Positions 35,033-44,359 of a DNA stretch of 64,000 bases are shown here, piece after piece. The DNA is from Pseudooceanicola marinus. GTDB lineage: Bacteria; Pseudomonadota; Alphaproteobacteria; Rhodobacterales; Rhodobacteraceae. Where the stretch lies: contig NZ_JAIVMC010000004.1 of NCBI RefSeq assembly GCF_020177265.1, forward strand, positions 310,001 to 374,000, read 5' to 3'. The translations under genes were made by a program, and so were the position numbers. The notes below the pieces were generated by a model that had not been told where the DNA came from, made no database searches, and saw nothing but the letters and a program-made list of their open reading frames with translations. Position 1 is the first letter of the stretch, and every line of letters starts with the position of its first letter.

Positions 35033-37654
35033 ATGGACTTGTCGAAGTTCACGGAGCGGTCGCGGGGGTTCATCCAGGCGGCCCAGACCATTGCCATTCG
35101 GGAAGGCCATCAGCGCCTGGTCCCGGAACACATCCTCAAGGCGCTGCTGGACGATGACGAGGGGCTGTCGGCCAACCTCATCCGCAAGGCGGGTGGTGAC
35201 CCGGCGGCGGTGACCCAGGCCTGTGACCTGGCCCTGTCGAAGATACCGGTGGTCAGCGGCGATGCCGGCCAGACCTACATGGACAATGCCACCGTCAAGG
35301 TCCTGTCGGAGGCCGAGAAGGTCGCCAAGCAGGCCAAGGACAGCTTCGTGCCCGTCGAACGGCTGCTGACCGCGCTGGCGCTGGTGAAATCCGGTGCGAA
35401 GACCGCGCTGGAGGCCGGCGGCCTGAGCGCGCAGAAACTGAACGCCGCGATCAACGAGATCCGCAAGGGCCGCACCGCCGATACGGCCAGCGCCGAAGAT
35501 ACCTTCGAGGCGTTGGAGAAATATGCCCGCGACCTGACCAAGGCCGCCGAGGAAGGCAAGATCGACCCGATCATCGGTCGCGACGACGAGATCCGTCGCG
35601 CCATGCAGGTGCTGTCGCGCCGAACCAAGAACAACCCGGTCCTGATCGGTGAACCCGGCACGGGTAAGACCGCGATTGCCGAGGGCCTGGCCCTGCGCAT
35701 CATCAACGGCGACGTGCCCGAGAGCCTGAAGAACAAGCGTCTTCTGGCGCTGGACATGGGCGCGCTGATCGCCGGTGCGAAATACCGGGGCGAGTTCGAG
35801 GAGCGGCTGAAATCCATCCTGTCTGAGATCGAGGCCGCCGCGGGCGAGATCATCCTTTTCATCGACGAGATGCACACCCTGGTCGGCGCCGGCAAGACCG
35901 ATGGCGCCATGGATGCGGCCAACCTCATCAAGCCTGCCCTGGCGCGAGGGGAGCTGCACTGCGTCGGCGCCACCACGCTGGACGAGTACCGCAAGTACGT
36001 CGAGAAGGATGCGGCCCTGGCCCGTCGGTTCCAGCCCGTCATGGTGGACGAGCCGACAGTCGAGGACACGATCAGCATCCTGCGGGGCATCAAGGAGAAA
36101 TACGAGCTGCACCATGGTGTGCGGATCTCGGATAGTGCCCTGGTGGCCGCGGCGACGCTGTCGAACCGCTACATCACTGACCGGTTCCTGCCCGACAAGG
36201 CCATCGACCTGGTCGATGAGGCGGCCAGCCGTCTGCGGATGGAAGTGGACAGCAAGCCCGAGGAGCTCGATCAGCTCGACCGGCATATCCTGCAACTTCA
36301 GATCGAGGCGGAGGCCCTGAAGAAGGAAGACGACGCCGCGTCCAAGGACCGGCTGGAGGCTCTGGAGAAAGAGCTGTCGGAACTTCAGGAGAAGGCCGAC
36401 GCCCTGACCGCCCGCTGGCAGGCCGAACGCGACAAGCTGGCCGGTGCGCGCGAGCTGAAAGAGCAGCTGGACCGCGCCCGGGCCGATCTGGACATTGCCA
36501 AGCGGCAAGGTGATCTGGCGAAGGCCGGGGAGCTGTCCTACGGCGTGATCCCACAGCTGGAAAAGCAGCTGGGCGAGGCGGAAGCCGCCGAAGCCGAGGG
36601 TGAGGTCATGGTCGAAGAGGCCGTGCGCCCCGAGCAGATCGCGAGCGTTGTCGAACGCTGGACGGGCATCCCGATGGCCAAGATGCTGGAGGGCGAGCGC
36701 GAGAAGCTGCTGCGCATGGAAGACGGCCTGCACAATCGGGTCATCGGACAGAACGCAGCCGTGAAGGCGGTGGCCAATGCCGTCCGCCGGGCGCGTGCCG
36801 GTCTGAACGACGAGAATCGCCCGCTGGGGTCCTTCCTGTTCCTCGGGCCGACCGGCGTCGGCAAGACGGAGCTGACGAAGGCCGTGGCCGAGTTCCTCTT
36901 CGACGATGACAACGCCATGGTGCGCATCGACATGAGCGAGTTCATGGAGAAGCACTCCGTCGCCCGTCTGATCGGGGCCCCGCCGGGCTACGTCGGCTAC
37001 GACGAGGGCGGTGTGCTGACCGAGGCCGTGCGGCGGCGCCCCTACCAGGTGGTGCTGTTCGACGAGGTCGAGAAGGCGCATCCGGACGTGTTCAACGTGC
37101 TGTTGCAGGTGCTGGATGACGGTGTGCTGACTGATGGTCAGGGCCGCACCGTGGACTTCAAGCAGACGCTGATCATCCTGACGTCGAACCTCGGCGCGCA
37201 GGCCCTCTCGATGCTGCCCGACGGCGCCGACAGCGGCGATGCCAAACGTGACGTGATGGACGCGGTGCGGGCCCACTTCCGCCCCGAGTTCCTGAACCGG
37301 CTGGACGAGATCATCGTCTTCGATCGCCTGCATCGCCAGGACATGAGCGGCATCGTGGATATTCAGCTGTCGCGGCTGGAAAAACGCCTGGCCGGCCGGA
37401 AGATCCGGCTGGAGCTGGACGCGGATGCCCGCAAGTGGCTGGCCGACGAGGGCTACGACCCGGTGTTCGGCGCCCGGCCGCTGAAACGGGTGATCCAGCG
37501 CGCGCTGCAGGATCCGCTGGCCGAGGCCTTGCTGGCCGGCGAGATCGGCGATGGCGCTTTGGTCCCGGTCACCGCCGGGGCCGAGGGGCTGATCATCGGC
37601 AATCGCGTCGGCACCTCCGAGCGGGACACGCCGGACGAGGCCACGCTGCACTGA
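35033..37654 (+). CDS. clpB: ATP-dependent disaggregase ClpB
   Basis: Hexameric AAA+ chaperone of 873 aa that extracts polypeptides from aggregates with DnaK. The start ATG 35033 follows AGGAGA. Layout: N-domain (1-145), NBD1 with Walker A GEPGTGKT at 206-213 and Walker [11 protein letters not shown], middle coiled coil (about 400-530, rich in Lys/Glu/Leu), and NBD2 with [23 protein letters not shown] and sensor residues in [11 protein letters not shown]. The M-domain separates it from ClpA/ClpC. An RpoH-like promoter lies just upstream, and a bidirectional terminator follows. Confidence 0.97.
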   Translation: MDLSKFTERSRGFIQAAQTIAIREGHQRLVPEHILKALLDDDEGLSANLIRKAGGDPAAVTQACDLALSKIPVVSGDAGQTYMDNATVKVLSEAEKVAKQAKDSFVPVERLLTALALVKSGAKTALEAGGLSAQKLNAAINEIRKGRTADTASAEDTFEALEKYARDLTKAAEEGKIDPIIGRDDEIRRAMQVLSRRTKNNPVLIGEPGTGKTAIAEGLALRIINGDVPESLKNKRLLALDMGALIAGAKYRGEFEERLKSILSEIEAAAGEIILFIDEMHTLVGAGKTDGAMDAANLIKPALARGELHCVGATTLDEYRKYVEKDAALARRFQPVMVDEPTVEDTISILRGIKEKYELHHGVRISDSALVAAATLSNRYITDRFLPDKAIDLVDEAASRLRMEVDSKPEELDQLDRHILQLQIEAEALKKEDDAASKDRLEALEKELSELQEKADALTARWQAERDKLAGARELKEQLDRARADLDIAKRQGDLAKAGELSYGVIPQLEKQLGEAEAAEAEGEVMVEEAVRPEQIASVVERWTGIPMAKMLEGEREKLLRMEDGLHNRVIGQNAAVKAVANAVRRARAGLNDENRPLGSFLFLGPTGVGKTELTKAVAEFLFDDDNAMVRIDMSEFMEKHSVARLIGAPPGYVGYDEGGVLTEAVRRRPYQVVLFDEVEKAHPDVFNVLLQVLDDGVLTDGQGRTVDFKQTLIILTSNLGAQALSMLPDGADSGDAKRDVMDAVRAHFRPEFLNRLDEIIVFDRLHRQDMSGIVDIQLSRLEKRLAGRKIRLELDADARKWLADEGYDPVFGARPLKRVIQRALQDPLAEALLAGEIGDGALVPVTAGAEGLIIGNRVGTSERDTPDEATLH

Positions 37655-37676
37655 TCCGGTGGCAGGTTGAAACAGG

Positions 37677-37707
37677 AAGGGGCGGCTCCGCTGGGGCCGC
37701 CCCTTTT
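37677..37707. terminator. Bidirectional terminator between clpB and the gntR gene
   Basis: Ten-bp perfect stem AAGGGGCGGC / GCCGCCCCTT with a 9-nt loop, followed by TT on the plus strand. The AA flank gives a shorter T-run for the minus strand. Confidence 0.82.
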
Positions 37708-37752
37708 CATTTGGCAGGAAAAGGTGCGCCGGTGCCCGGTGTGGGTGGGCGG

Positions 37753-38532
37753 TCAGGCGTCGGGTATCTCCGCCTCCTCGCCCATGTCGCCGACGGTCAG
37801 CGACACCAGGTCGAGGCGCAGCAGATATTTGGCGACGAAGGCCGGGCGGCCGTTGCGCGACAGCACGGTGGTCAGCGAGACCAGTGGCACGTTGGCCGGC
37901 AGATCGGCAAAGCCGCTGCGCGGGCGCCCGCCCGTGGCGGCATCCGACAGGCGCCACAGGGTCGTGACGCACTTGGAACGGAACTTCGGCCCGAGGTCGT
38001 TCAACAGGCTGCCGGAAGGGTTGGCCGCATCCAGCGGGCGAGCGTCGCGCAGCACCTCCATCGGTACGGCCTCCAAGGCGGAGACCACGGAGGTCTGCTC
38101 GCCCCGCAGGAACAGGGTCTCGCGGGTGTAGAGCTGCGTGTCCGGCTGCGCGATGTCCAGCAGCGTGCGCGACCAGTTGGTGCTGGCCAGTGGTCCATCG
38201 CGGACGACCCGCGCGCGCAGCTCGCCCGTGCCCGACACGATATCTTCGAGCGGGGCGGAGAAGGCAGGCGGGCGCTTGCCCGAGGCGGCCAGCTGGCGCC
38301 GGCGCGGGTCGGCGGCGCGTTCGATCACCCCGTCTTCCTCCAGCAGGCGCAGCGCCTCGCGCAGCACGGTCCGGCTGACGCCGAGGTCCTCTGCCAGGCG
38401 GATCTCCGGCGGGATCAGCGCGCCGGGCTCCGCGTTGTTGCGCAGCACCTCGACCAGCTGGTCGTAGACCTGGACGGACAGCGCACGCTTGTCTCTGACG
38501 CGCTGAAACTTGAGCTGCTGATCTTCGGGCAT
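37753..38532 (-). CDS. GntR-family transcriptional regulator (UTRA-like effector domain)
   Basis: 259-aa repressor-type protein. The start is ATG 38532 with AAGGA upstream. Residues 18-80 form the GntR winged helix: LSVQVYDQLVEVLRNNAEPG, then the helix-turn-helix LAEDLGVSRTVLREALRLLEEDGVI. The C-terminal part (about 100-255) has the VPLVSLTTVLSRNGRPAFVAKYLLR pattern of UTRA-type ligand domains. It is divergent from an aldo/keto reductase. A 17-bp perfect palindrome lies between them, and a copy precedes the downstream operon. It therefore probably controls itself, the reductase and the whole kinase-LOG-ABC-Rieske operon. Confidence 0.88.
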   Translation of the reverse strand: MPEDQQLKFQRVRDKRALSVQVYDQLVEVLRNNAEPGALIPPEIRLAEDLGVSRTVLREALRLLEEDGVIERAADPRRRQLAASGKRPPAFSAPLEDIVSGTGELRARVVRDGPLASTNWSRTLLDIAQPDTQLYTRETLFLRGEQTSVVSALEAVPMEVLRDARPLDAANPSGSLLNDLGPKFRSKCVTTLWRLSDAATGGRPRSGFADLPANVPLVSLTTVLSRNGRPAFVAKYLLRLDLVSLTVGDMGEEAEIPDA

Positions 38533-38633
38533 GGGGGGTCCTTCGTCACGTGGACGTGATGCATCCTGTCTAGCGCCTCTCCGGACAGCACACAATCCTG
38601 ACGGGAGCATTGCGGAGAGGTCACATTGACAAT

Positions 38634-38650
38634 CCATTGTTGAACAATGG
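38634..38650. promoter_or_regulatory. Predicted GntR operator, copy 1
   Basis: Perfect 17-bp palindrome CCATTGTTGAACAATGG centred on 38642, between the divergent gntR and aldo/keto reductase starts. A TTGACA at 38626-38631 just before it could be a -35 box. The inner 15 bp recur exactly at 39844-39858. Confidence 0.8.
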
Positions 38651-38698
38651 TGGTGACTCTGCAAGGGTGATGCCGAGCCCAGCCCCATTTCCAGGACG

Positions 38699-39709
38699 AT
38701 GAACATGCAGATGAACCCTCTCGGCCGGACCGGCCTCCCGGTCTCCTCCTTCGCTTTCGGCACCATGGCCTTGCTGACCTCGAACACCGAGGCGGAGGCG
38801 ATCCGGCTGGTGCATCGGGCGCTGGATGCCGGCATCAACCTGGTTGATACCGCCGATATCTACGACAACGGCGCGGTGGAGGAGGTTCTGGGCAAGGCCC
38901 TGAAGGGGCGCCGTGACGAGGTGGTGCTGGCGACCAAGGTTGGCCTGCCCATGGGCGGCGATGCGGCGAAGTCCGGCGGCGGTCGGGCCTGGATCACCGA
39001 GGCGGTCGAGGGATCGCTGCGCCGCCTCGGGGTGGATCATATCGATCTTTACCAGATGCATCGCCCCGACCCGAAGGTGCCGCTGGAAGAAAGTCTGCGT
39101 GCCTTCGAGGACCTGATCGCCGCTGGCAAGGTGCGCCACATTGGAAGCTCCACCTTTCCGGCGGAAATGCTGGTGCGGGCGCAATGGGCGGCCGAACGCG
39201 AGAAGGTGACGGGTTTCGTATCGGAGCAGGCGCCTTATTCCATTCTGGTGCGGGGAATCGAGGCAGACGTTCTGCCGACCTGTCGCCGCTACGGTCTGGG
39301 CTTGCTGTGCTGGAGCCCGCTGAACGGCGGCTGGCTGACCGGGAAGTACCGGCGCGATGCGGCGGCGCCGGAGGGGTCACGCGCGGCCAGCGGCAATCCC
39401 TTCGTGCGGGCTGATGATGCCGCCAAGCTGGAGGTGGTGGAGCAGCTGGCACCGCTCGCCGCCGAGGCCGGCCTCAGCCTGACGCAGATGAGCCTTGCCT
39501 GGACACAGGCGCATCCGGATGTGACCAGCACGCTGATCGGTCCGCGAACCGAGGCGCAATTGGACGCGCTGCTGGACGCCGTCGGCGTGACCCTGGACCC
39601 CGACCTGCTGGACCGGATCGACGCGGTTGTGGCGCCGGGGCGCAACGTGGATCCGCGTAATGCCGGCTGGGTGCCTGAAGGGCTGGCGCTGTCAGCCCGT
39701 CGCCGCTGA
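38699..39709 (+). CDS. Aldo/keto reductase
   Basis: 336-aa NADPH-dependent oxidoreductase of the AKR superfamily, a TIM barrel. The catalytic tetrad is visible: Asp and Tyr in NLVDTADIYDNG, Lys in LATKVGL, His in YQMHRPD. The cofactor-binding end has LIGPRTEAQLDALL. It starts 49 bp after operator copy 1 and is followed by a 205-bp gap before the kinase, so it is its own transcription unit within the same predicted regulon. It may reduce an aldehyde or sugar released by the pathway. The substrate is unknown. Confidence 0.9.
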   Translation: MNMQMNPLGRTGLPVSSFAFGTMALLTSNTEAEAIRLVHRALDAGINLVDTADIYDNGAVEEVLGKALKGRRDEVVLATKVGLPMGGDAAKSGGGRAWITEAVEGSLRRLGVDHIDLYQMHRPDPKVPLEESLRAFEDLIAAGKVRHIGSSTFPAEMLVRAQWAAEREKVTGFVSEQAPYSILVRGIEADVLPTCRRYGLGLLCWSPLNGGWLTGKYRRDAAAPEGSRAASGNPFVRADDAAKLEVVEQLAPLAAEAGLSLTQMSLAWTQAHPDVTSTLIGPRTEAQLDALLDAVGVTLDPDLLDRIDAVVAPGRNVDPRNAGWVPEGLALSARRR

Positions 39710-39843
39710 TCGGCTCGGACCGGACGCCGGGGTAGTCCGATCCTGCCTGCAAAGCGCACGAGAGGCCCCGGAAGCCGGGCAAAAAAGCTCAGAAAATATG
39801 CGTTACCCGTCCCGTGACCGTTTTATCTCATCTGCAAACATAT

Positions 39844-39858
39844 CATTGTTGAACAATG
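39844..39858. promoter_or_regulatory. Predicted GntR operator, copy 2
   Basis: Perfect 15-bp palindrome CATTGTTGAACAATG centred on 39851, identical to the core of copy 1. It lies 57 bp before the PfkB kinase start, in the gap after the aldo/keto reductase gene. Confidence 0.8.
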
Positions 39859-39882
39859 GCTGTGACCGCGTAGGCTCCCCTC

Positions 39883-39918
39883 ATGACACAGACGACAGAC
39901 CAGAGTTGCCCCAGATGA
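39883..39918 (+). promoter_or_regulatory. Possible 11-codon leader overlapping the kinase start
   Basis: A mini-frame ATG...TGA encoding MTQTTDQSCPR ends with a TGA that overlaps the kinase ATG (ATGA at 39915-39918). The kinase start itself lacks a clear Shine-Dalgarno, so translational coupling is possible. No strong ribosome site precedes the mini-frame, so this stays tentative. Confidence 0.3.
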
Positions 39919-41000
39919 CGGACCGCCCCGCCTTGCCGATGCCCGCCGCGCGCCGGACTGCCGTGATCGCCCCGATCGCGATCGTCGGGTCCTTCTCGAT
40001 CGACAGCGTGGTGGCCCCGGACGACACCGCGCTGCCGGCAAAACCCGGCGGCAATGCGCTGTGGTCGGCCATGGGGGCGCATCTGGCGGGGCAGACGCCG
40101 CGGATCGTGGCCCGAGTGGGTCGCGACTATCCCGCCGCAGTGCTGGAGCGGCTGGCCGGGGCGGGCTTCGACCTCGACTCGCTGATCCGGCTGGAGCGGA
40201 CCCATCCGGTGCGCGTCAGCTATGCCCATCGTCCCAACGGCGATCGGGTGCAGCCGGTGCCCGAGGCCCTGCTGGCCCATCTGTCGGCCGAGGACCGGGC
40301 GGAGTTCGTCGATACCACCCATTCCCCGGAAACCCTGGTCGAAGGCGCGCCTGAGCCGCAGGACATCCCCGCGGATTGGCTGGCCGAGGTCAGTCACTGG
40401 CACCTGCCGTTGTTGCCACTGGCGCGGCATCGCGCCCTGGTGGCCGCCCTGGCAAGCGCGCCGGGGCAGGTCCAGGCCGATTGCCCGACCCGGGCCGCCC
40501 TGGTCGGCGCCCCCTTTGAGAGGCTGGCCGCCAGCCTGCCTGCCATCGACGTCTTCCTGCCCTCCACGTCGGATCTGGATGTCTTCGCCCCCGACCTAGA
40601 CCCGCGGGCCGCATTGCAGGCGCTGCGTGCCCATGGGGCGCGGTCGGTGGTTCTGAAGGCCGGCGCCGACGGCGTCTATGTGCTGGAGGGCCGTCGCCTG
40701 ACCCATATGCCCGCCTGGCCCGCGACGCCCATCGACCCGACCGGGGCCGGGGATGCCTTCTGCGGCGGCTTCCTCGTGGCCCGTGCCCAGGGCGCGGACC
40801 TGGTGGCGGCGGCCGCGCTCGGTTCTGCCTGCGCGTCCTTCGCGCTGGAAACGGCCGACCCGCTGGATCTGCTGGAGGGTGGGCGGGCCGAGGTCCTGCG
40901 CCGCATGGACAGCCTGATGCAGGAGGCCACGATGCTGACCGCAGTCTTCCCCGAAACGGCGGGCGCCGCCGTGATGCTGGAAAAGGATCCGACCGCATGA
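39915..41000 (+). CDS. PfkB-family carbohydrate/nucleoside kinase
   Basis: 361-aa ribokinase-fold kinase. The N-terminal substrate lid has IVGSFSID and KPGGNALWSAMGAHLAG. The C-terminal signature DPTGAGDAFCGGF carries catalytic Asp280 and the anion hole. The start at 39915 is preferred because of the upstream ATGA overlap, though MPAARR a few codons later is possible. It heads the operon under operator copy 2 and overlaps the LOG-like gene by ATGA. With a nucleoside-class importer in the same operon, phosphorylation of a nucleoside or ribose moiety is the most coherent role. A sugar kinase role cannot be excluded. Confidence 0.87.
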   Translation: MTDRPALPMPAARRTAVIAPIAIVGSFSIDSVVAPDDTALPAKPGGNALWSAMGAHLAGQTPRIVARVGRDYPAAVLERLAGAGFDLDSLIRLERTHPVRVSYAHRPNGDRVQPVPEALLAHLSAEDRAEFVDTTHSPETLVEGAPEPQDIPADWLAEVSHWHLPLLPLARHRALVAALASAPGQVQADCPTRAALVGAPFERLAASLPAIDVFLPSTSDLDVFAPDLDPRAALQALRAHGARSVVLKAGADGVYVLEGRRLTHMPAWPATPIDPTGAGDAFCGGFLVARAQGADLVAAAALGSACASFALETADPLDLLEGGRAEVLRRMDSLMQEATMLTAVFPETAGAAVMLEKDPTA

Positions 41001-41578
41001 CCCGGATGACCACCATCGGCCTGATCGGCCGCTCGGCCCGTGCGGGTGAGACCCTGCCGCCCGACCTGCTGGAGGCCGCGGAGGCCGTGGGCCGCGTCGT
41101 GGCGGAGGCCGGGGCGGCGCTGGTCACCGGCGGCACGGGCGGCGTGATGGAGGCGTCCAGCCGGGGCGCCAAGGCGGCGGGCGGGCTGACTGTGGGGTTC
41201 CTGCCCTATGGCGACGCGGAAAAGGCCAACGCCTTCTGCGACCTCGTCTTTCCCACCGGCATGGGCACGATCCGCAACGTGCTGACCGCGCGTTGCTGCC
41301 ACAGCCTGATCATGCTGGGCGGCGGCGTCGGCACCCTGAACGAACTGACGGTGGCCTATGACGCGGGCGTGCCCGTGGTGGCGCTGGAAGGTTGCGGCGG
41401 TTGGTCCGACCGGCTGCGCACCACTCTCTACGACGGCCGCTACCTGGACGAACGGCGGGTGCTGCCCGTCAGCTTTGCCAAGACCCCCGGTGAGGCGGTC
41501 GAGATTGCCCTGTCCCGTGCCGAGGAGCCGCGCAGCGGGTCCAAGCTGGAGGCGCTGACAGGCTGGGCCGGGGGGTGA
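40997..41578 (+). CDS. TIGR00725/LOG-family protein (possible nucleoside-5'-monophosphate phosphoribohydrolase)
   Basis: 193-aa Rossmann-like protein of the lysine-decarboxylase-like (LOG) group. Members characterised as LOG split N6-substituted AMP into free base and ribose 5-phosphate. Motifs seen: VTGGTGGVMEASSRGA (43-58), TIRNVLTARC with Arg93, and LGGGVGTLNELTVA (107-119) with Glu116, the counterparts of the LOG catalytic Arg and Glu. It overlaps the PfkB kinase by ATGA. The TIGR00725 branch is not well characterised, so the enzymatic call is inference from family and context. Confidence 0.8.
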   Translation: MTRMTTIGLIGRSARAGETLPPDLLEAAEAVGRVVAEAGAALVTGGTGGVMEASSRGAKAAGGLTVGFLPYGDAEKANAFCDLVFPTGMGTIRNVLTARCCHSLIMLGGGVGTLNELTVAYDAGVPVVALEGCGGWSDRLRTTLYDGRYLDERRVLPVSFAKTPGEAVEIALSRAEEPRSGSKLEALTGWAGG

Positions 41579-41590
41579 TCCGCCCGGTTC

Positions 41591-41625
41591 GGGCCGGGGC
41601 GCGGAGGCGTGCCCGAGACCGGCCC
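41591..41625 (+). other. Intercistronic stem-loop upstream of the BMP gene
   Basis: GGGCCGG (41591-41597) pairs with CCGGCCC (41619-41625) around a 21-nt loop. It lies in the only sizeable gap (109 bp) of the operon and may be an mRNA-processing or stabilising element that favours expression of the binding protein. Confidence 0.55.
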
Positions 41626-41687
41626 AGGACGACGAAAGACCAAAAAGAAGAAAAGCCACCACTCACACTGATCCAACGGAGCCAACC

Positions 41688-42752
41688 ATGACCCTAGCCC
41701 GCAATGACCACCGCCCCTCCCGATCCCGCCGCCGCGCCCTGGCGCTGACCCTCGCCACCGCGTTGGCCACCAGCCTCTCGCCGCTGGCCGCCGGCGCTCA
41801 GGAGGATGCGATCTGGACCATGATCACCGACCAGAACGGCTTGGGCGACCATGGGTTCAACGACCTGGCCAAGCTGGGCCTGGACCGCTCGGTCGAGGCC
41901 TTCGGCGGCCGCGCCCAGGTCATCCAGTCCACCGACCAGTCGCAGTTCGTGCCGAACCTGCTGCAGGCCGTCGCCGGGGGCTCGACCATGGTGGTGGGCG
42001 TGGGTTCGCTGCTGAACGACGCGGTGACCGAGGTGGCGTTGGACCGTCCCGAGGCGCATTTCACCCTGATCGACGCCGTGTCGGTGGATGACGATGGCAA
42101 CCCGTTGCCCAATGTCGCCTCGGTCACCTTCCGCGAACAGGAGGCGGCCTTCCTCGCCGGCATGGTCGCGGCAATGACCACCGAAAGCGATCACATCGGT
42201 TTCATCGGCGGTATGGAAACCCCGCCCGTCGTGCGCTTCCTGACTGGTTACACCGCCGGCATCGCCACCGTGGACCCGGAGATCGAGGTGGCCCATGCCT
42301 TCGTCGGCTCCTTCCGCGATCCGGCCAAGGCCAAGGTGCTGGCCGAGGGCATGTTCGACGCCGGTGTCGATGTGATCATGGACGTGGCCGGCGGCGGTGG
42401 CCGTGGCATCTATGACGCCGTCATCACCGAGGGCGAGGGCACCTGGGCGATCTCGGTCGACACCTGCAAGGGCCACCTCGCCCCCGACAACTTCCTGACC
42501 GCCGCCGTCAAGGACGTGGCCGGTGCCGTCTTCTACGAGAACAAGGCCCTGGTCGAAGGCACCTTCGAAGGCGGCCCGCAATCGCTGGGTCTGGCCGAGG
42601 GCGCCGTGGGCCTGTGCGCCGACAACATCGACGAGATCCCCGCCGACATCATGGAGAAGGTCGAGGCCGCCAAGGCCGCCATCATCGCCGGTGATCTGGT
42701 CATCCCCGGCAGCTACGAAGAGCTCGACGCCTTCGAGCCCGGCGCCCTGTGA
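41688..42752 (+). CDS. BMP-family ABC transporter substrate-binding protein
   Basis: 354-aa periplasmic binding protein of the BMP/PnrA class. Characterised members bind nucleosides or related purines. A twin-arginine-like, very basic leader (RSRRRALALTL) precedes a hydrophobic stretch and cleavage near AGAQEDA (about residue 38). The family opening TDQNGLGDHGFNDLAKLG is present, as are the GSLLNDAVTEVALDRPEAHFTLID segment and GGRGIYDAV. There is no lipobox cysteine, so it is free rather than lipid-anchored. It overlaps the ATPase gene by four bases (GTGA). Confidence 0.91.
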   Translation: MTLARNDHRPSRSRRRALALTLATALATSLSPLAAGAQEDAIWTMITDQNGLGDHGFNDLAKLGLDRSVEAFGGRAQVIQSTDQSQFVPNLLQAVAGGSTMVVGVGSLLNDAVTEVALDRPEAHFTLIDAVSVDDDGNPLPNVASVTFREQEAAFLAGMVAAMTTESDHIGFIGGMETPPVVRFLTGYTAGIATVDPEIEVAHAFVGSFRDPAKAKVLAEGMFDAGVDVIMDVAGGGGRGIYDAVITEGEGTWAISVDTCKGHLAPDNFLTAAVKDVAGAVFYENKALVEGTFEGGPQSLGLAEGAVGLCADNIDEIPADIMEKVEAAKAAIIAGDLVIPGSYEELDAFEPGAL

Positions 42753-44359
42753 GCGGCGCGCCCGAAAACCAGATCCCGGCCATCCATCTGGCCGGGATCG
42801 ACAAGCGGTTCGGCGCGGTCCACGCCAACCGCGCCATCGACCTGCGCGTGGCGCCCGGGTCGATCCATGGCCTGCTTGGCGAGAACGGCGCGGGCAAGTC
42901 GACCCTGATGAAGATCCTCTTTGGCATGATCCATGCCGACGCGGGCACGGTCGAGATCGACGGCGCCCCCGTTTCCTTCCGCTCCTCCGCCGAGGCGCTG
43001 GCCGCCGGGATCGGCATGGTGCAACAGCACTTCTCACTGATCGGGGCCTTCAGCGTGGTCGAGAACCTGATCATGGGTCGCGCCCAGGGCTCGGCCCTGT
43101 CACGGTTGACGCGCAAGCTGGATCTGCCCGCCGCCGCCGCCCGCGCGGCCGAGCTGTCGGAGCGTTTCGGCTTCGGCATCGACCCCTGGGCGAAGGTGTC
43201 CACCCTGTCGGTCGGCGCGCGCCAGAAGGTCGAGATCCTGAAGGCGCTTTGGGGCGGGGCCCGCACCCTGGTCCTGGATGAGCCGACCGCCGCCCTGTCG
43301 CCGCCCGAGGCGGATGAGCTTTATGCCGTGCTGGAGAAGCTGCGCGCCGAGGGCAGGACCATTGTCCTGATCAGCCACAAGATGCCCGAGGTCATGCGCC
43401 TGTGCGACCGGGTCACCGTGCTGCGCGACGGCGCCGTGGTGGGCAACGCCGAGATTTCCGCGCGCGACACCACCGATCCGAAGGTCCGGGCCGAGTTGGA
43501 GGCGCGCATGGTCGACATGATGATCGGTCGCGAAAGCCCCGCCCTGCCGGACCGCGCCCCGCAGGAGGGGCCGCTGATCCTCGACGTGCGGGGGCTGAGC
43601 GATGGCCACCGCCTGGGCCCGCTGGACCTGCAGTTGCACGGGGGCGAGATCGTCGCCGTGGTGGGCGTCGAGGGCAACGGTCAGTCCGAGCTGGTCGACC
43701 TGTTGATGGGTTTGTCTAAACCCACCGACGGGCTGATCGCCATCGACAACCGCAATGTCACCGACTGGTCCACCCAGAAACGCCTGGCCGCCGGGATCGC
43801 GCATATTTCCGAAGACCGCCATGCCTCCGGTGTCGCCAATGACATGAGCCTCGCCGACAATGCCTCGATCGGCTACCTCGACGGCGAACCCTTCAGCCCC
43901 GGCCCCTGGTATCTGGCCTGGCGCGACCGGGTCCGCTTTACCGAGGTGCTGATCGAACGTCACAAGGTGCGCACGCCCTCGGCGCTGCTGCCCATGTCGT
44001 CGCTCTCGGGCGGCAACCAGCAGAAGCTGGTGGTGGGGCGTGAACTGGCCCGCTCACCCCGGCTGATGGTGGCGGCGCAGCCCACGCGCGGCCTCGACAT
44101 CGGCTCGGCCTCGGCGGTGCACCATGCCCTGCTGGGCCTGCGCGAACGTGGCGCCGCCGTGCTGCTTCTGTCGCTGGACCTGGCCGAGGTCTTTGCCCTG
44201 GCCGACCGGCTGGTCGTGCTGCGCAAGGGGCAGATTGCAGGCGCCATGACGGCGGCGGAATTCGATATTGACCAGATTGGCCGCTGGATGTCCGGCGCCC
44301 AGGACACAACGCCTGACACAACGCCCGCCACGGCCCCCAGGAAACAGGAGGTCGCATGA
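42749..44359 (+). CDS. BMP-type ABC transporter ATPase (tandem nucleotide-binding domains)
   Basis: 536-aa protein with two ABC domains in one chain, as in RbsA-like and nucleoside importers. It starts with a GTG at 42749 inside the GTGA overlap. The first domain has Walker A GENGAGKST, signature LSVGARQK and Walker B LVLDEPTAAL. In the second, Walker A is degenerate (VEGNGQSEL) and the signature is LSGGNQQK. Degeneracy of the second site is usual in this class. The tail (DTTPDTTPATAPRK) is a Thr/Pro-rich extension. It is coupled to the first permease by ATGA. Confidence 0.93.
   Translation: MSGAPENQIPAIHLAGIDKRFGAVHANRAIDLRVAPGSIHGLLGENGAGKSTLMKILFGMIHADAGTVEIDGAPVSFRSSAEALAAGIGMVQQHFSLIGAFSVVENLIMGRAQGSALSRLTRKLDLPAAAARAAELSERFGFGIDPWAKVSTLSVGARQKVEILKALWGGARTLVLDEPTAALSPPEADELYAVLEKLRAEGRTIVLISHKMPEVMRLCDRVTVLRDGAVVGNAEISARDTTDPKVRAELEARMVDMMIGRESPALPDRAPQEGPLILDVRGLSDGHRLGPLDLQLHGGEIVAVVGVEGNGQSELVDLLMGLSKPTDGLIAIDNRNVTDWSTQKRLAAGIAHISEDRHASGVANDMSLADNASIGYLDGEPFSPGPWYLAWRDRVRFTEVLIERHKVRTPSALLPMSSLSGGNQQKLVVGRELARSPRLMVAAQPTRGLDIGSASAVHHALLGLRERGAAVLLLSLDLAEVFALADRLVVLRKGQIAGAMTAAEFDIDQIGRWMSGAQDTTPDTTPATAPRKQEVA

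Noticed and set aside
34832-37972. Very long minus-strand open frame (over 1000 codons) opposite clpB
   Set aside because: It mirrors the clpB codons in a GC-rich gene, has low-complexity His/Gln/Arg/Gly-rich composition and no motif. ClpB on the other strand is unmistakable.
42749-44359. Degenerate second Walker A in the BMP-type ATPase as a possible inactivating mutation
   Set aside because: A degenerate second nucleotide site is usual in this tandem-ATPase class, so it is not evidence of decay.
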